A stretch of DNA of 64,000 nt, from the NCBI GenBank assembly GCA_023614405.1, contig CM042694.1, positions 479,915,392 through 479,979,391 of the forward strand. The letters run 5' to 3'. The notes beneath the pieces were generated by a model. That model had not been told where the DNA came from. It saw only the letters and a program-made list of their open reading frames with translations, and did not search any database. A program made the position numbers and the translations under genes. This document shows positions 32,801 through 45,400 of this stretch, piece after piece (positions within the stretch are counted from its first letter, which is position 1; the number at the start of each line of letters is the position of its first letter). Origin of the DNA: Avena insularis (Eukaryota > Streptophyta > Magnoliopsida > Poales > Poaceae).

Positions 32801-33926
32801 TTTATGCAAATATATTCATGTTTCTACAGGACAGAGATTCAATATCCCTTTCAAGTCGTGATAAGAATGTAAAAGGCTTTGGTATGTTTCACAAGCTTTT
32901 CTGCCTAAGCATGTGCTGTTTTATTCTCATATATCTTCCTGGCATATTTAGGGGTACTCAAGAGGAAGAAAGCATCTAGTCCGGAGCGTGCTTTTAAGGT
33001 GTCTCGCACAAAAGGAAACAAGTCACAGTTGAGACCCTCTTTCATCTCAGTTTGACTATTTTACTTCTGTGGTTAACATGATAGATAGGGACAACTTGGA
33101 TGCCGAAATATGTCACTCTGCAATTTAATAAGAAAGATCCAAAAAATTATAGGACCTTATAGCAGGATTGAACTTGTAATCCATGTATTTGGATGTTAAT
33201 ATGTATCTGATGCCTTTTCTTATATGTAATGTACTGTTCAATTTCAGGGAAGATTCTATGGTCATTGATGTTGGAGAACCTGCCGATTGGGTGAAGATTA
33301 ATGTTCGTCAAACCGTAAGTTTCACCATGATTATTTTGTTTAATCACATGGTGCACGAATGTTACAGACAGTGTCTTGTTAGTCTGAAATATTAGATAAG
33401 CTCTCAAGAGTTTGTTCTCCCTGTGAACTTCTATTTCGATTTGAGCTGAAAATATCACATTTGGTTACCGCTTTCATGCAGAAAGAATGCTTTGAAATAT
33501 ATGCGCTAGTTCCTGGGCTTCTACGGGAAGAGGTAAGATTGCATGCTCAGAGGCCACACTTCATTGATCAATTGGACCGGTATATCATAAAGGAAAAAAC
33601 CTTGTCATCTGAGGGCTACAGATAACTAATTTTTGTTCCAAATGGTGCAGGTGCATGTTCAGTCAGATCCTGCTGGACGTCTGGTTATAACTGGGGACCC
33701 TGACCAGCCTGATAACCCTTGGGGCATCACTGCATTCAAAAAGGTGATTATCCGAACACTTAAAACACATATATAATTGGTTATTCCCTCAACTTAATAT
33801 GATCTGGTTGTTCTGTCTTAGGTGATCAACTTGCCATTAAGGATTGATCCGCACCAAACATCCGCAGTTGTCACGCTTCACGGCCAGCTATTTGTGCGTG
33901 CGCCATTTGGGCATCCGGACATGTAG
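29855..33926 (+). CDS. ARID (BRIGHT) DNA-binding protein with C-terminal HSP20-like domain
   Basis: Nuclear AT-rich DNA-binding protein of the plant ARID-HSP20 type (ARID5/ARID6-like). Twelve exons: 29855-30489, 30589-30628, 30888-30940, 31035-31080, 31572-31664, 32621-32740, 32830-32881, 32952-33021, 33248-33314, 33482-33532, 33651-33743, 33822-33926; 1425 nt, in frame, 474 aa. Residues 1-175 are acidic with a Glu/Asp run at 107-134; the ARID is about 176-267 (LNCLKLWRQVAHLGG, KLWRQVGETFRPPK, TVSWSFRIFYEKALLEYE); a basic linker KRKK is near 350; the HSP20-like fold is 375-474 (DWVKINVRQT, YALVPGLLREEVHV, LHGQLFVRAPFG). All introns are GT-AG; the exon 8 donor (AA|GTCACA) is weak but is the only one keeping frame. 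An in-frame upstream ATG at 29663 is possible but is in the CT-rich leader. Family members work with chromatin-remodelling complexes; the role here is inferred. Confidence 0.92.
32394..32442. repeat. 20-bp inverted repeat (hairpin) in intron 5
   Basis: Arms 32394-32413 (GGCCTTATAGATCTTCTAAG) and 32423-32442 pair at 19 of 20 positions around a 9-nt loop. It lies in the longest intron (956 bp) of the ARID gene, about 180 bp before exon 6. It may be a remnant of a foldback element or an RNA structure. Confidence 0.8.
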
Positions 33927-34320
33927 ATATACCTTCTGTTTACTTCAGTTACCTTCAACTGCACTACCAGTGGTTTTCGTGGATATTTGTAGGTGTGTGT
34001 TTGGCTATATCAGCTAGCCATTGCTTCAACACTGAAACTCAATCCTAATCTGATGCCAAGCGTTCCATGCAGGTTTTAGAAGAAAAAGGAAGTAGCAGAA
34101 GTAGGATTTGGTTTGATCAGATGCACCGTGCCAAGCTGACATAGCAGAACTTCGCTGCAACCCATAGCTTGCGCTGCAATCTGTTCTGTTGTGGGTGTCT
34201 ATAGTATATAGTACACATAAATTAGCTGGTTCATGCTTGGATTTTTTTTTTCCCTTGTAGTGACAGACACATCTTATCCTTTTTCGAGAATTGAGGGAGA
34301 AACTAGACAACGTTGGAAAT
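33927..34320 (+). other. 3' UTR / downstream flank of the ARID gene
   Basis: Non-coding; no clear AATAAA was singled out. The likely transcript end is somewhere before 34320, where the duplicated segment begins. Confidence 0.45.
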
Positions 34321-36948
34321 AGGTTAAATTAAGGATTAGTTTCTTTACTTTCTCTATTCATTTTCTTTATCTTATAAAGCCTTCCTTGGCAGTGTAGTTT
34401 TTGAAGCCAAAATTATATGTATGCAATGATTTGATTCCTCGTTTTTTTACTCACTAATGAGCTAAACGAAGTGTTTATTAAGCTGCTTCGTTGCAGTATC
34501 CGGGTACTTTCAACTCTATGATTGTATTTCAGACAGATCACATTTCACAGGTTTTTTTTAGGAGATCACATATCACAGGTTATGTGCTGTCGATATAGCG
34601 CTCTAAAGTTTAAAATAGGAATCAAGTCTAATTTTGAGAGATTGAGGAAACTAGAGGTCTATCACAACCAATCCGTCATATTTCATTTCTATGGAAAACG
34701 TAAAACGTGTTATTAAAAGAATAACCTTGAATATGAAGTTGATGTAATGGCAACATATCTTTCTAAGTAGTAACATTTGGAGCTACTTGTAGGCAAGTAT
34801 CCAGAGAGTTGTTTGCCTTAACCTAATACTCTTTGTGATCTCCATGGTCGCATGTCAATGCCATGGTTAGTGTTTGATGACTTCAATGCGATACTATTTA
34901 ATTACGAGAAGGAAGGAGGTAGGCCGAGATCACAACAAGCAATGCAGGCCTTTCATGATGCGTTGGGTGACTGTGAATCGGAAGATATGGATTATGTAGG
35001 TGATTTGTTCACATGGAGAAGAGGAAAGCTACAGGAAAGATTGGACAAAGGAGTAGTAAATGAGCAATGGAATAACTTGTTCCCCTATGCGAGTTTAATT
35101 AATAGTGAAACAACACGGTCTGATCATAGACCTCTTTTGGTTGATACGGAGTATCTGTCATCAACTCATGCAAACCAAAGTACCGTGAAAAGATTTGAGG
35201 CACGATGGTTACATGATTTGAGGCACGATGGTTACATGAGGATTCGGTAGAAGAGATGGTCAGAGCAGCCTGGGAAAGAGCAAAACAAAGGGGTGAGGAA
35301 GTCTCTTTGATGCAAAAGGTTGATGATGTTCACTCTGAACTGCATAAGCGGGACAAAGAAACTCTAAAAGGGCCTGCTAGAAGACTTAAGGAGCTTAAAA
35401 ATGATTTAGAACAGTTGAGAAGGGGCCCGATGACGGACGCCAGCACTAACGGCACAAAAAGAAATTCAGTTGCAAATTGAGATTACTTTAGAGAAGGAAG
35501 AGATTTTTTGGGTTCAAAGAGCAAGAGAAAATTGGCTAAAGCATGGTGATAAAAATACAATTTTTTTTCACAACCATGCAATAAAGAGGAAGAAGCAAAA
35601 TACTGTCAAGAGTTTAGTGGATGACAATGGAGCGAGGTTAAATTAAGGATTAGTTTCTTTACTTTCTCTATTCATTTTCTTTATCTTATAAAGCCTTCCT
35701 TGGCAGTGTAGTTTTTGAAGCCAAAATTATATGTATGCAATGATTTGATTCCTCGTTTTTTTACTCACTAATGAGCTAAACGAAGTGTTTATTAAGCTGC
35801 TTCGTTGCAGTATCCGGGTACTTTCAACTCTATGATTGTATTTCAGACAGATCACATTTCACAGGTTTTTTTTAGGAGATCACATATCACAGGTTATGTG
35901 CTGTCGATATAGCGCTCTAAAGTTTAAAATAGGAATCAAGTCTAATTTTGAGAGATTGAGGAAACTAGAGGTCTATCACAACCAATCCGTCATATTTCAT
36001 TTCTATGGAAAACGTAAAACGTGTTATTAAAAGAATAACCTTGAATATGAAGTTGATGTAATGGCAACATATCTTTCTAAGTAGTAACATTTGGAGCTAC
36101 TTGTAGGCAAGTATCCAGAGAGTTGTTTGCCTTAACCTAATACTCTTTGTGATCTCCATGGTCGCATGTCAATGCCATGGTTAGTGTTTGATGACTTCAA
36201 TGCGATACTATTTAATTACGAGAAGGAAGGAGGTAGGCCGAGATCACAACAAGCAATGCAGGCCTTTCATGATGCGTTGGGTGACTGTGAATCGGAAGAT
36301 ATGGATTATGTAGGTGATTTGTTCACATGGAGAAGAGGAAAGCTACAGGAAAGATTGGACAAAGGAGTAGTAAATGAGCAATGGAATAACTTGTTTCCCT
36401 ATGCGAGTTTAATTAATAGTGAAACAACACGGTCTGATCATAGACCTCTTTTGGTTGATACGGAGTATCTGTCATCAACTCATGCAAACCAAAGTACCGT
36501 GAAAAGATTTGAGGCACGATGGTTACATGATTTGAGGCACGATGGTTACATGAGGATTCGGTAGAAGAGATGGTCAGAGCAGCCTGGGAAAGAGCAAAAC
36601 AAAGGGGTGAGGAAGTCTCTTTGATGCAAAAGGTTGATGATGTTCACTCTGAACTGCATAAGCGGGACAAAGAAATTCTAAAAGGGCGTGCTAGAAGACT
36701 TAAGGAGCTTAAAAATGATTTAGAACAGTTGAGAAGGGGCCCGATGACGGACGCCAGCACTGACGGCACAAAAAGAAATTCAGTTGCAAATTGAGATTAC
36801 TTTAGAGAAGGAAGAGATTTTTTGGGTTCAAAGAGCAAGAGAAAATTGGCTAAAGCATGGTGATAAAAATACAATTTTTTTTCACAACCATGCAATAAAG
36901 AGGAAGAAGTAAAATACTGTCAAGAGTTTAGTGGATGACAATGGAGCG
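34321..36948. repeat. 1314-bp near-perfect tandem duplication
   Basis: Unit 1 is 34321-35634 and unit 2 is 35635-36948, with a constant offset of 1314. I found five substitutions only (around 35074, 35361, 35374, 35447 and 35596 in unit 1). Both junctions share the dinucleotide ag. Each unit contains about 500 bp of ARID 3' flank or intergenic DNA followed by the LINE endonuclease region. The duplication postdates the LINE insertion. Confidence 0.93.
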
Positions 36949-38770
36949 AGACATGAAGATCGAGATGCTATGTGTGATGTAGTTCACAATTATTTTCAGG
37001 AGCTCTTTACCTATGAGGTCCAAGAGCCAGATGAAGAGGTGTTGGTTGATGTACAACGGACTGTGACAGAAGATATGAATAGGGTCTTATTGGCTCCTTT
37101 CACAGCATAAGAGGTGAAGAAGGCATTGTTTAGCATCGATGATCTTAAGGCCTCGGGACCGGTTGGTTTACACGTGGTTTTTTATAAACGGTTTGGGATA
37201 TGCTTGGAGAGGATATTATCAAGGAAGTTCTGAACGCAATTAACACTCTCCAAGTGATAGGAGGATGGATTAACACAACGATTGTGATGATCCCTAAAGT
37301 TGAAAACCCGAAAAAGGTATCTCAATTTAGGCCAATAAGTTTATGCAATGTTGTTTATAAAATCGTGTCAAAAATATTGGCTAATAGGCTGAAGAGATAT
37401 CTCCCAGATATAATTAGTGATCATCAAAGTGCTTTTGTCCCGGGAAGGTTGATCTCGAACAATATTTTATTAGCTTATGAAAGTATACATGCTATAAAAA
37501 GGAAGAAAGGACTTTGTTCCAGTAAAACTAGACATGCACACGGCATATGATCGTGTGTAATCGGCTTATTTAGAGAAGATCATGTTAAAGATGGGGTTTG
37601 AGAGGAGATGGATAAATATGATAATGGCTTGTGTTTCCTCGGTAAACTACAATGTTCGTTTTAACTCGATGGAAACTAATGAGATTAAACCGGCGAGGGG
37701 TTTAAGACAAGGGGACCCATTGTCCCCCTATTTATTTTTGATTGTGGCAGAAGGATTATCTAGCATGATCAGAGGAGCTGAAGGGAGAAGTGAATTAATG
37801 GGAGTCAAGGTCTGTCGAGATGCACCGATGGTTTCCCATCTATTATTTGCAGATGACTCTCTAATTCTAATGCATGCTGATAAAAAATGCAAGGAAGTTA
37901 AAAGAGATTTTGGATAACTACTGTGCAAACTCGGGGCAAAAGATAAGTGGGGCTAAATCTAGTATTTTTTTCAGCCCGAATACGAGAGTGGAGGAAAAAG
38001 TAGAGGTTTGCCAAATTCAGAACATTGTGATGGAATCTTTAAGTGACAAGTACTTAGGATTGCCGTCTATGATAGGGATGGATAGAAGTGACTGTTTTAG
38101 ACTTGATATAGTTATTACAAGAATAAGTGGCTAGAGGGAGAAGATGTTGAGTTTGGGAGAAAAAGAAATTTTAATAAAGGCTATTGCTCAAGCTATACCG
38201 GTGTTTGCTATGATGGTGTTCAAGATTCTGAAAAACACTTGCAAAAGAATAAAGGACGCTATCTCTCAATTCTGGTGGAGCGATGAGGAAGAGCAGAGAC
38301 ATATGCACTAGAAAGTGTGGTGGAAATTATGTTTTCCAAAGGATAAGGGTGGAATGGGCTTCAGAGATCTACAAAGCTTCAACTTGGCTATGCTAGCAAA
38401 GCATGTGTGAAGGCTGTTAAGTGAACCAGATTCTTTATATGCAAGGGTTTTCAGATGGTCGCCTTTTAGATGTAAAATTAAAGAGTGGGAGTTCATATAT
38501 TTGGCAGAGCATCCTGGCGGATCGGGATTGCTTTAAAAAATGGTGCATTTGGAGAGTTGGGGATGGCTCACAAATAAATATTTAGGAGGTTAATTGGATT
38601 CCGTCCAGTTATAATATGAAAATCATGACACCAAGAGGATCAATTATATACACTCAGTTAAGTCAGTTGATCAATCCTGTTGACAATAAAATTCTTGATG
38701 TTGACAATGACTTAATCTATAACTCTACAAAATTTCAGCACGGAATAATTTGTATCCCAGCCTACACAAA
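34830..38770 (+). mobile_element. L1-type LINE fragment (endonuclease and reverse transcriptase)
   Basis: The endonuclease end is at 34852-35250 and again at 36166-36564 because of the tandem duplication: PWLVFDDFNAILF, DYVGDLFTWRRGK, SDHRPLLV. RT follows from 37130: MIPKVENPKKVSQFRPIS, SLCNVVYKIVSKILANRL, DHQSAFVPGRLISNNIL, then RGLRQGDPLSPYLFLI and the catalytic HLLFADDSLIL. Thumb and downstream parts ([30 protein letters not shown]) extend to about 38700. Stops at 36789, 37110, 37550, 37917 and 38133, and missing ends, show that it is dead. ORF1 and the first half of the endonuclease are absent, and no poly-A tail was found. Confidence 0.85.
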
Positions 38771-39544
38771 AATAACAAATTCTGATAAATTTAAAGAATT
38801 CGGATTTTGCACTGTTCAACCGCCTCAGATCTTGAAATTTGCCATATTTTCACATCCTAAAATAGGGAATATTCGCATTGATTTTTTGCATACAGATAAA
38901 AATCATCATTATCTACATCTAAAGATTTTTTCCAGAATTTTTAGAAACTTTAAATATCGATTTTAAAAAATTTAAAAAGATGCTCCGTGGAGCCCGTCCT
39001 CCACATTGACGCTCTCCCTGTATGGCACCTAAAAAAAGTTACTCTAGAAGATACCGCATATTGGCCAGCCCGCAAATTTTTGCGCCGATATGCTGTACCG
39101 AGGCCCCAAAGTGGCCTTTTCAGATACCGTAAAAGGGCCCGCACCACTTTCTTTTTGCCGTTTCCCGCAAAATGGCTCCTCCGTCCCGCATATATTCGAG
39201 ACGTGAGGCCTCCGATGTGGTATACCGCATCCTCTTCCTCCCATTCCCCACGCACAGAAGCCCATCCGAGTTCGCGTCGCCGACATCGATTCCGCCGCCG
39301 TCCGTCGCCCTAGCTCAAATCGTCGTCGCCCACCGCCGCATCAGCCCTCCACACACCCATGGCCGACCAATCATGTCGGAATGTGGTCGGCCGTGGCGGC
39401 ACTTCTTCGCGCCGTGGCGAGGAGCTCGAGCGCCGCCGGTCTCCGCGGAGGAGGCTGCTAGCCGGCTCTCGAGGCTGCGCGTGCTCGCGGAGCTTTGTCC
39501 CGCAGCCGCGCTACGTCGCCGGCTTAGGCCGTGTCGTGGTGTGG
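38771..39544. other. unassigned DNA, AT-rich then GC-rich
   Basis: 38771-38970 is AT-rich. 38980-39540 is GC-rich with several overlapping open frames on both strands (for example 39172-39741 on plus), none matching a family I recognise. The look (cgccgccgtccgtcgccc, then an ATG at 39359 with an Arg/Ser-rich frame) is that of a 5' end of a grass gene or a captured gene fragment. No function proposed. Confidence 0.4.
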
Positions 39545-40343
39545 AACACGACAGTACCATCGGGGATGGCTTGAAGGGGACAATCAGGATGCTACCGGTG
39601 GCTACTCGCAACGGGTTGGACACAGATACTGCAAACACAGCGATATACCCAGGTTCGGAGCCCTGTTGGCGAGGTAAAACTCCTACTCCTGCAAGGATCT
39701 CCTATCAAAGGGGGCGAATGCCCAATACAGGTGCTCCTTGAGCTGTTTCCTTAGCTACTTCTTGCTTAGAATTGTCTAAGTCCTTCTTCTATCTATTTTC
39801 TCCCCCAGAACCCTGGTGCTACCCCCTTTATATACAGGTTGAGGAGGTAGCTTACAAGGTGGATTCTAGGGTTTACTGTTTGGATTTGGGCCTTACAAAG
39901 TGGGCCGGCTGGACAGGGCCAAACGGTAGACCCGGGTCTAGTCAAGCCTCCAGTATAGGGGAGGACCATGCTTTAGTGTCCAGTGCCCCTGCTTTACTCG
40001 TCATCCGGCTCTTTATCCGTCAGCTGGTTCTTTATGCGTAAACCGGGGCTTTCCTCGTCAGCCTCCAGCTTTGGCGCGATTGTCGATGGCGTCGGCCGGC
40101 CAGCCAAGGAGCGTCATCCCCATCGTACCATGACCAGCGGATCCGAGGTGGCCGGCTAGGAGCAGCCTCCTAGCCGGTTCTTCTAGCTACCCGGCTAGAC
40201 GAGCCAGCCGGGGAAACTTGAATGCGGACCGGGTGGGGATTCCACCCGGCTGTGGTTCCTTGATCTGGGTCCAGACGACATGTGCTCCTTGGAGCCGGCC
40301 GGTTGGTCCCGTCTTGGCCTACCCGAGGGTCATCCCCCCGACA
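39545..40343 (-). repeat. 3' LTR of element C (left end approximate)
   Basis: The minus-strand start TGTCGGGGGGATGACC at 40343 is clear and abuts the PPT. The LTR contains CCTGGGTATATCGCTGTG and other words common in grass gypsy LTRs. The distal end was placed near 39545 only because the GC-rich unassigned DNA begins there; no partner LTR is present to fix it. Confidence 0.5.
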
Positions 40344-41518
40344 CTAGTCCCCGAGCGCGTTAGGACTTGGCTCCGTGGAGAAGTTCTTGCGTGCTTATTT
40401 GAAATGATTGGTGGTGCAGATGCTTTGTCGTTTTCATTTGTCTTGTAGTCTTTGTTTTGTAGCCTTTGTCCTGTAGTCTTTGTCATGTACTGGCTTGAGA
40501 TTCTGTGTTGTTTTCCCGGCTGGGGTTCACCGGCTATGGAGCCGATTGTCCCATCCACAGGGTGTAAGCGGTGATCTTCTTGACCGGCTGCCGCATCCGG
40601 CCGGGAGAGGGATCGCCATTTTTTTGTCGTCAGCACTCGCGTCAGCCATGCCTGTCGTTTTTGTGTGGGGGCGCGCGAGCGCACCCACAGGGCCTAGTCC
40701 CCGAGGTTCAGGCCGACTGGAGAATACAGCTAGGTCGAAGCTCCTTTGTGTTTTTTGTTTGCAGGTTTCTGTGTGGGGGTGCACGAGCGCACCCACAGGG
40801 TGTAGTCCTCGAGGTTCGGGCCGGCTGGGGAATACAGCTGGGTCGAAGCTCCTTGACCTGCTCTGTTGCCGCCTGGAAGCTATCTGCTTTCGGCTTGGGT
40901 GTTCATCGTTAAACTTTGGCTCATGCAAACATAGAAACAAACAAGTTGTTTGCCTGGTTAAGCATATGCAAGTTTGAACTATAATCTTAGGTTAACTAGT
41001 TTTGAAATTTTTGTTGTTTCGCGCAAATCCAATGTCTTTGCCCTTTTCTTAGTGAGCATTGGCCAGTTTTGATGTCATTCCCTTGCTGGCTTTTAGCTGA
41101 AGTTGAAGGGGTAGCTTAGTAGGCATACTGCACGATACTTCGGGTTTGGGTCATTGTCTTTGAGCGAGCGAGCGCAACCGGGTCGTCCAGACATTTTGTT
41201 TTCCTCGTGGCTTTTTCATGTAGGGGCCTTTGAGCGTTCTGCTCTTGCCGAATCTGTCAGCCGGCTTGCAGTCTGCAGCCAGAACCGAAGAGGAAGCCTT
41301 AGGAACCGCGTACAGTACTTTGCCGCGTGGGTCGCACGGCCGTCTAGGCCAACCGGCGAGTCCCCGAGATGGATCGCTGACTCCAGGGTTAGAGTAATGC
41401 AGCCGGAAAACAAATTTGTGCAGCATGACTTGCTTATTTATTATGGAGTCCCCGAGACTGTGTCGAGGCTCCCATGCTTGTTCATTACATGAAAGTAAGA
41501 TACATACTTACTTCTTGC
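40344..41518 (-). other. noncoding spacer between integrase and 3' LTR of element C
   Basis: The minus strand has several PPT-like CTCGGGGACTAG words (near 40344, 40695, 41440). A 108-bp segment starting gtgtggggg is repeated in tandem at 40663-40770 and 40771-40858. No ORF supported. Confidence 0.6.
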
Positions 41519-42449
41519 TCAAGTGTAAAAGGGGCGGAGCAGGCTCGCGTTCCATGGGTGTTCAGTTTCTTCGCCTAAGCGATCCATCTTGTTCTTTTCC
41601 GGCTTGCGGGCGTCGATGAGGTAGTATGAGTTGTTCTGCAATACCCGGCTGATTATGAATGGGCCCTCCCAAGGCGGAGACAGCTTGTGCATCCCCTTGG
41701 TGTCTTGAACTAGCCTTAGCACCAGGTCGCCCTCGCGGAACGAGACGATGCGTATCCGGCTGGCGTGGTAGCGGCACAAGTTCTGCTGGTAGATGGCGGA
41801 TCTGGACAAGGCCAGCTCGCGTGCTTCTTCGAGGAGATTGATGCTGTCTTCCCGTGCTTCTTTGGCTTGCTGTTCTGTGTAGAGCAGTTTGCGGGGTGCG
41901 TCAAACTCGATGTTAGTGGACAAAACTGCCTCCACCCTGTAAACGAGGAAGAAGGGAGTGTAGCCGGTGGACCGGTTTGGCGTGGTGCGAAGGCTCCAAA
42001 GTACAGCCGGCAGCTCCTCAATCCAGCAGCTGGGGGATCGTATCAGTGGTTCGATCAGCCGGGGCTTGATTCTGGCTAGGACCAGGCCATTTGCTCGCTC
42101 ACACTGCCCGTTGGACTGGGGATGCGCCACAAATGCGAGGTCCAGGCGGATGCCCTTATCTCTGCAAAATCGCGCGAAAGCTCCCTTGGCGAAATTTGTG
42201 TCGTTGTCGGTTATGATGCTGTTGGGGTAGCCAAAGCGTGTAATTATGTCTGTGAAGAACTTGACCACTGTTGGCCCATCCAGCTTCTTTATTGGCTTTG
42301 CCTCTATCCACTTGGTGAACTTATCCACCGCCACCAGCAAGTGGGTCATGCCGGATCTGGCCATCTTGAAAGGGACAACCATGTCTAGCCCCCAGACGGC
42401 GAACAACCAGGTGATGGGAATCGTCTTGAGTGCTACAGACGGAGTGTGC
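41519..42449 (-). pseudogene. integrase catalytic and C-terminal domains of element C
   Basis: Open from the insertion point of D to the stop at 41519. The DDE triad is intact: VWGLDMVVPF, IITDNDTNFAKG and QSNGQCERANG. The C-terminal part has VLWSLRTTPNRSTGYTPFFL and the chromodomain-like region FREGDLVLRLV, then SPPWEGPFIISRVL. The N-terminal zinc domain is 12.3 kb away (54731-55301) because D inserted between FSQQKH and TPSVALK. Coding was intact here before the insertion. Confidence 0.85.
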
Positions 42450-45400
42450 TGATGGCCCAAAATATATCGAGCTCGTTGGGAACCCCAAGAGGAAGGTATG
42501 ATGAGCACAACAGCAAGTTTTCCCTCAATTATGAAACCAAGGTTTAATCGAACCAGTAGGAGCAAGGAAGCACCCCAAAGGTGTAGCTAGCTGAACTTTG
42601 GCAGGGCGCACTACCGGTACCAGCAGCAACGTGGAGACCTGCACAACACAACCACAGAACTTTGTCCCCAACTTGCGATGAGGTTGTCAATCTCACCGGT
42701 TTTGCTGAAAACAAAGGATTAAACGTATCGATTGGAATAAAGTAATAGTTTGCAGAAAGTAAACACAAAGCAGTAAACAGTTGATTGTAGATTGATAGTA
42801 AAAGAAAGGACCGGGGTCCATAGTTCACTAGAGGTAGATCTCCTTAAGATATATGACATGTTGGGTGAACAAATTACAGCGGGGCAATTGACAAACATCC
42901 AGAAAGCATACAAGCATATACTACTCATCTTGACTCCTTTGAGATTCGATTGGCCATTACAACATTATACATAGACCGCCATCCAACTGCATCTATGACT
43001 AATAATCCACCTTCAGGTTATCATCTGAACCCCTCCAAAGATTAAGTTGCAAGCAACGGATAATTGCATTATGAATTGCGTGTAAAGTAAACAATACGAT
43101 TGTTCTATGAACAAAGGATTGTTGTTTTCTCCTAGTAACAAACATCTAGTACCTTGAGATTTACATCACTTCCCAGTTACGAGGCATGAACCCACTATTG
43201 AGCATAAATACTAACTCTTGGAGTTGCTGGCATCTACTTGGCCAAGATAGCTACTAACAACAGAAAGCAGGCAAGATCACAAATAACAAAGACATGATAG
43301 AATCAATAATCGATCTGAAATAACATCTCAATATCCATCGGATCCCCGCAAACACAACATGCAGAATTACAAATAGATGAACTTGATCATGAACGGAGCT
43401 CACAAGATCTAGACATGATAGCACAAAGGAGGAGAACCAGCCATCTAGCTACTACATTGTAGCACCCCGCTAAAACCACTACTAGAAAATCGCTTGTTAT
43501 TTCCGTTGTGCATCATCATGACTACATGCTCATGTCATCATGCCACATTGCATTTGAGCATCGTCATGTCATCATGCATCTTTTGCCTAAAAACTATTTT
43601 CCAAAAGCCTATCTTTGTTTTCTAAAGACCCTCTCTCTATTTCAAACATAAAATCCTCAGTCCGTCCGGATCTTTTATTTGTCTAAACTATTTTACAAAA
43701 GAATATTTCAAAATAAATAAAAGAAAACTATTTTATAAAGTGTTTTACCGGGGAGGCATCCTAGCCCGTAGGCCAGACCACCTACTACCCGGGCAAGCCT
43801 GGCCCAAACTAGACCAACCAAACCCTAGACTAAATCTGCCCTAACCCACCACCCCACCTACCAGTCCACAACCCCGCTGCCACACCCAGCGCGCAGTGGA
43901 CGCACACACTACCGCACTGTCCGCGTGCACGCTTCGCGACACGCCTGCAACCCGACCCGACCGACAAGCTGCACCCAGCGATGCGAGCGCCCCACCCCGC
44001 CTGTCACGTTACCACAGCCACCGCACACCCAGCTGCTGAGAGGCACACACACGAACGCCTCCACCCCGCCGCGTGATGCACCTGCCGTGCGACCTCGTCT
44101 CGTCCGACACAGTTGGACCCACCCTGCACGACCCCGCTCCCTCGATCCTCTCGCCACCAACCCCCACGCGATCCCTTCCCTCGCCTCTCTGCTCGTGAAC
44201 GCCCTCCCTCTCGAGGTCTGGCCGCCGCCGCCAACGAGACCAACCACCACTCGGCTTCTGCCGTGGCCACCCCGTCGCTGAGCCGACCTACCCGCTACCG
44301 CCTCTTCCTCGCCTGCCGACCCGAGCGCACAGATCTGGTCAGCCCGACCGGGTGCCGTGGCGTGCCTCTCCTCGACACATCCACCGCCACTGATCGCCAT
44401 GGGACCTCGGCCTCGCCTCCGTTCCGGCCGCCGCCAAGGCCCAGGTCGTCCACGATCTCGCCATCGCCGTTCTGCAGCCCGACCAGGGCCTAGGCCTCCT
44501 CTGCTTCGGCCATGCAGCAGCCGTCGCTGCGCCTCCTCTGTCCGGTGCTCGCTGCCTCGCAGAGCACCACTGGTCGCCCTTCCTCCCGGACGCGCGCCAC
44601 CGTCCTGACCTCATCGCCGAGCACTCCCTCCTCACCAGTCCTCGCCCGGCCACCACCGCGTCACCTCTTCCTATGCGTGTGGTCGCACTGGACGATGCCC
44701 TCCTCCTGAGCTGCTCCGACCCACATCTGCCGCTACCGAGGTGTTTCTGTTCGTTCATGTGGTTTTCCTCTAGTACTAGTGGGGTGGATCTATGTGTTGT
44801 GTTTCGTACTGATCACGAGAAGATGGGCTGTGGTGTACTGCAGCTGCAACCGTGCGAAGATGGCGCTTGGTGTGCTACCCGGACTACTTTAGTCTCGCGT
44901 CGCACGAGCATGGTGTTGTTGTTTGGGATGATTTTCCTGTTGACGTTTTTGTCCGAGACCTTCCGACGAGCAAGATCTCCTGTTGAACAAGATCGACCAA
45001 AACGATAAGACCACGCCAAGGTCTTCCCGAACGCCCTGACGTCGAAACAAGATCGCCATCGATAATGGATCCAAAGACCTCCCTCGGAACCCCGAAGACC
45101 TTCCCGGAGCACCGAGAACTCCGTCATGGACCCGGAGACCCTGAGTCCTCCTTAGATGTGCAATGCCCAAGACCCCGATCTCGGAATCTAAAGCCCGTCT
45201 ACCCCGAAGACCGATCCGGAACACAAGGTCTCCTTCACGGATGCGGACCCAAAGACCCGATCCCGTCGAGACCGAACCCGAACCACATTGAGCCCCAAGA
45301 TCTTCGACCCCTAATGTGATCCCCTTTCCGAGACCTCTATTTATAATATGACATTCATCTATTGCATATTAAATTGTTCATGATGCAATACATATTCATG

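Noticed and set aside
43478..43489. CACTACTAGAAA word like a CACTA transposon end
   Set aside because: It is 20 bp inside element G, whose ends are fixed by TG/CA and the tacat duplication; no matching inverted end was found.
43909..44758. Overlapping open frames on both strands of the GC-rich part of G
   Set aside because: No family motif, frames open on both strands because of high GC; read as the LTR's GC-rich segment.
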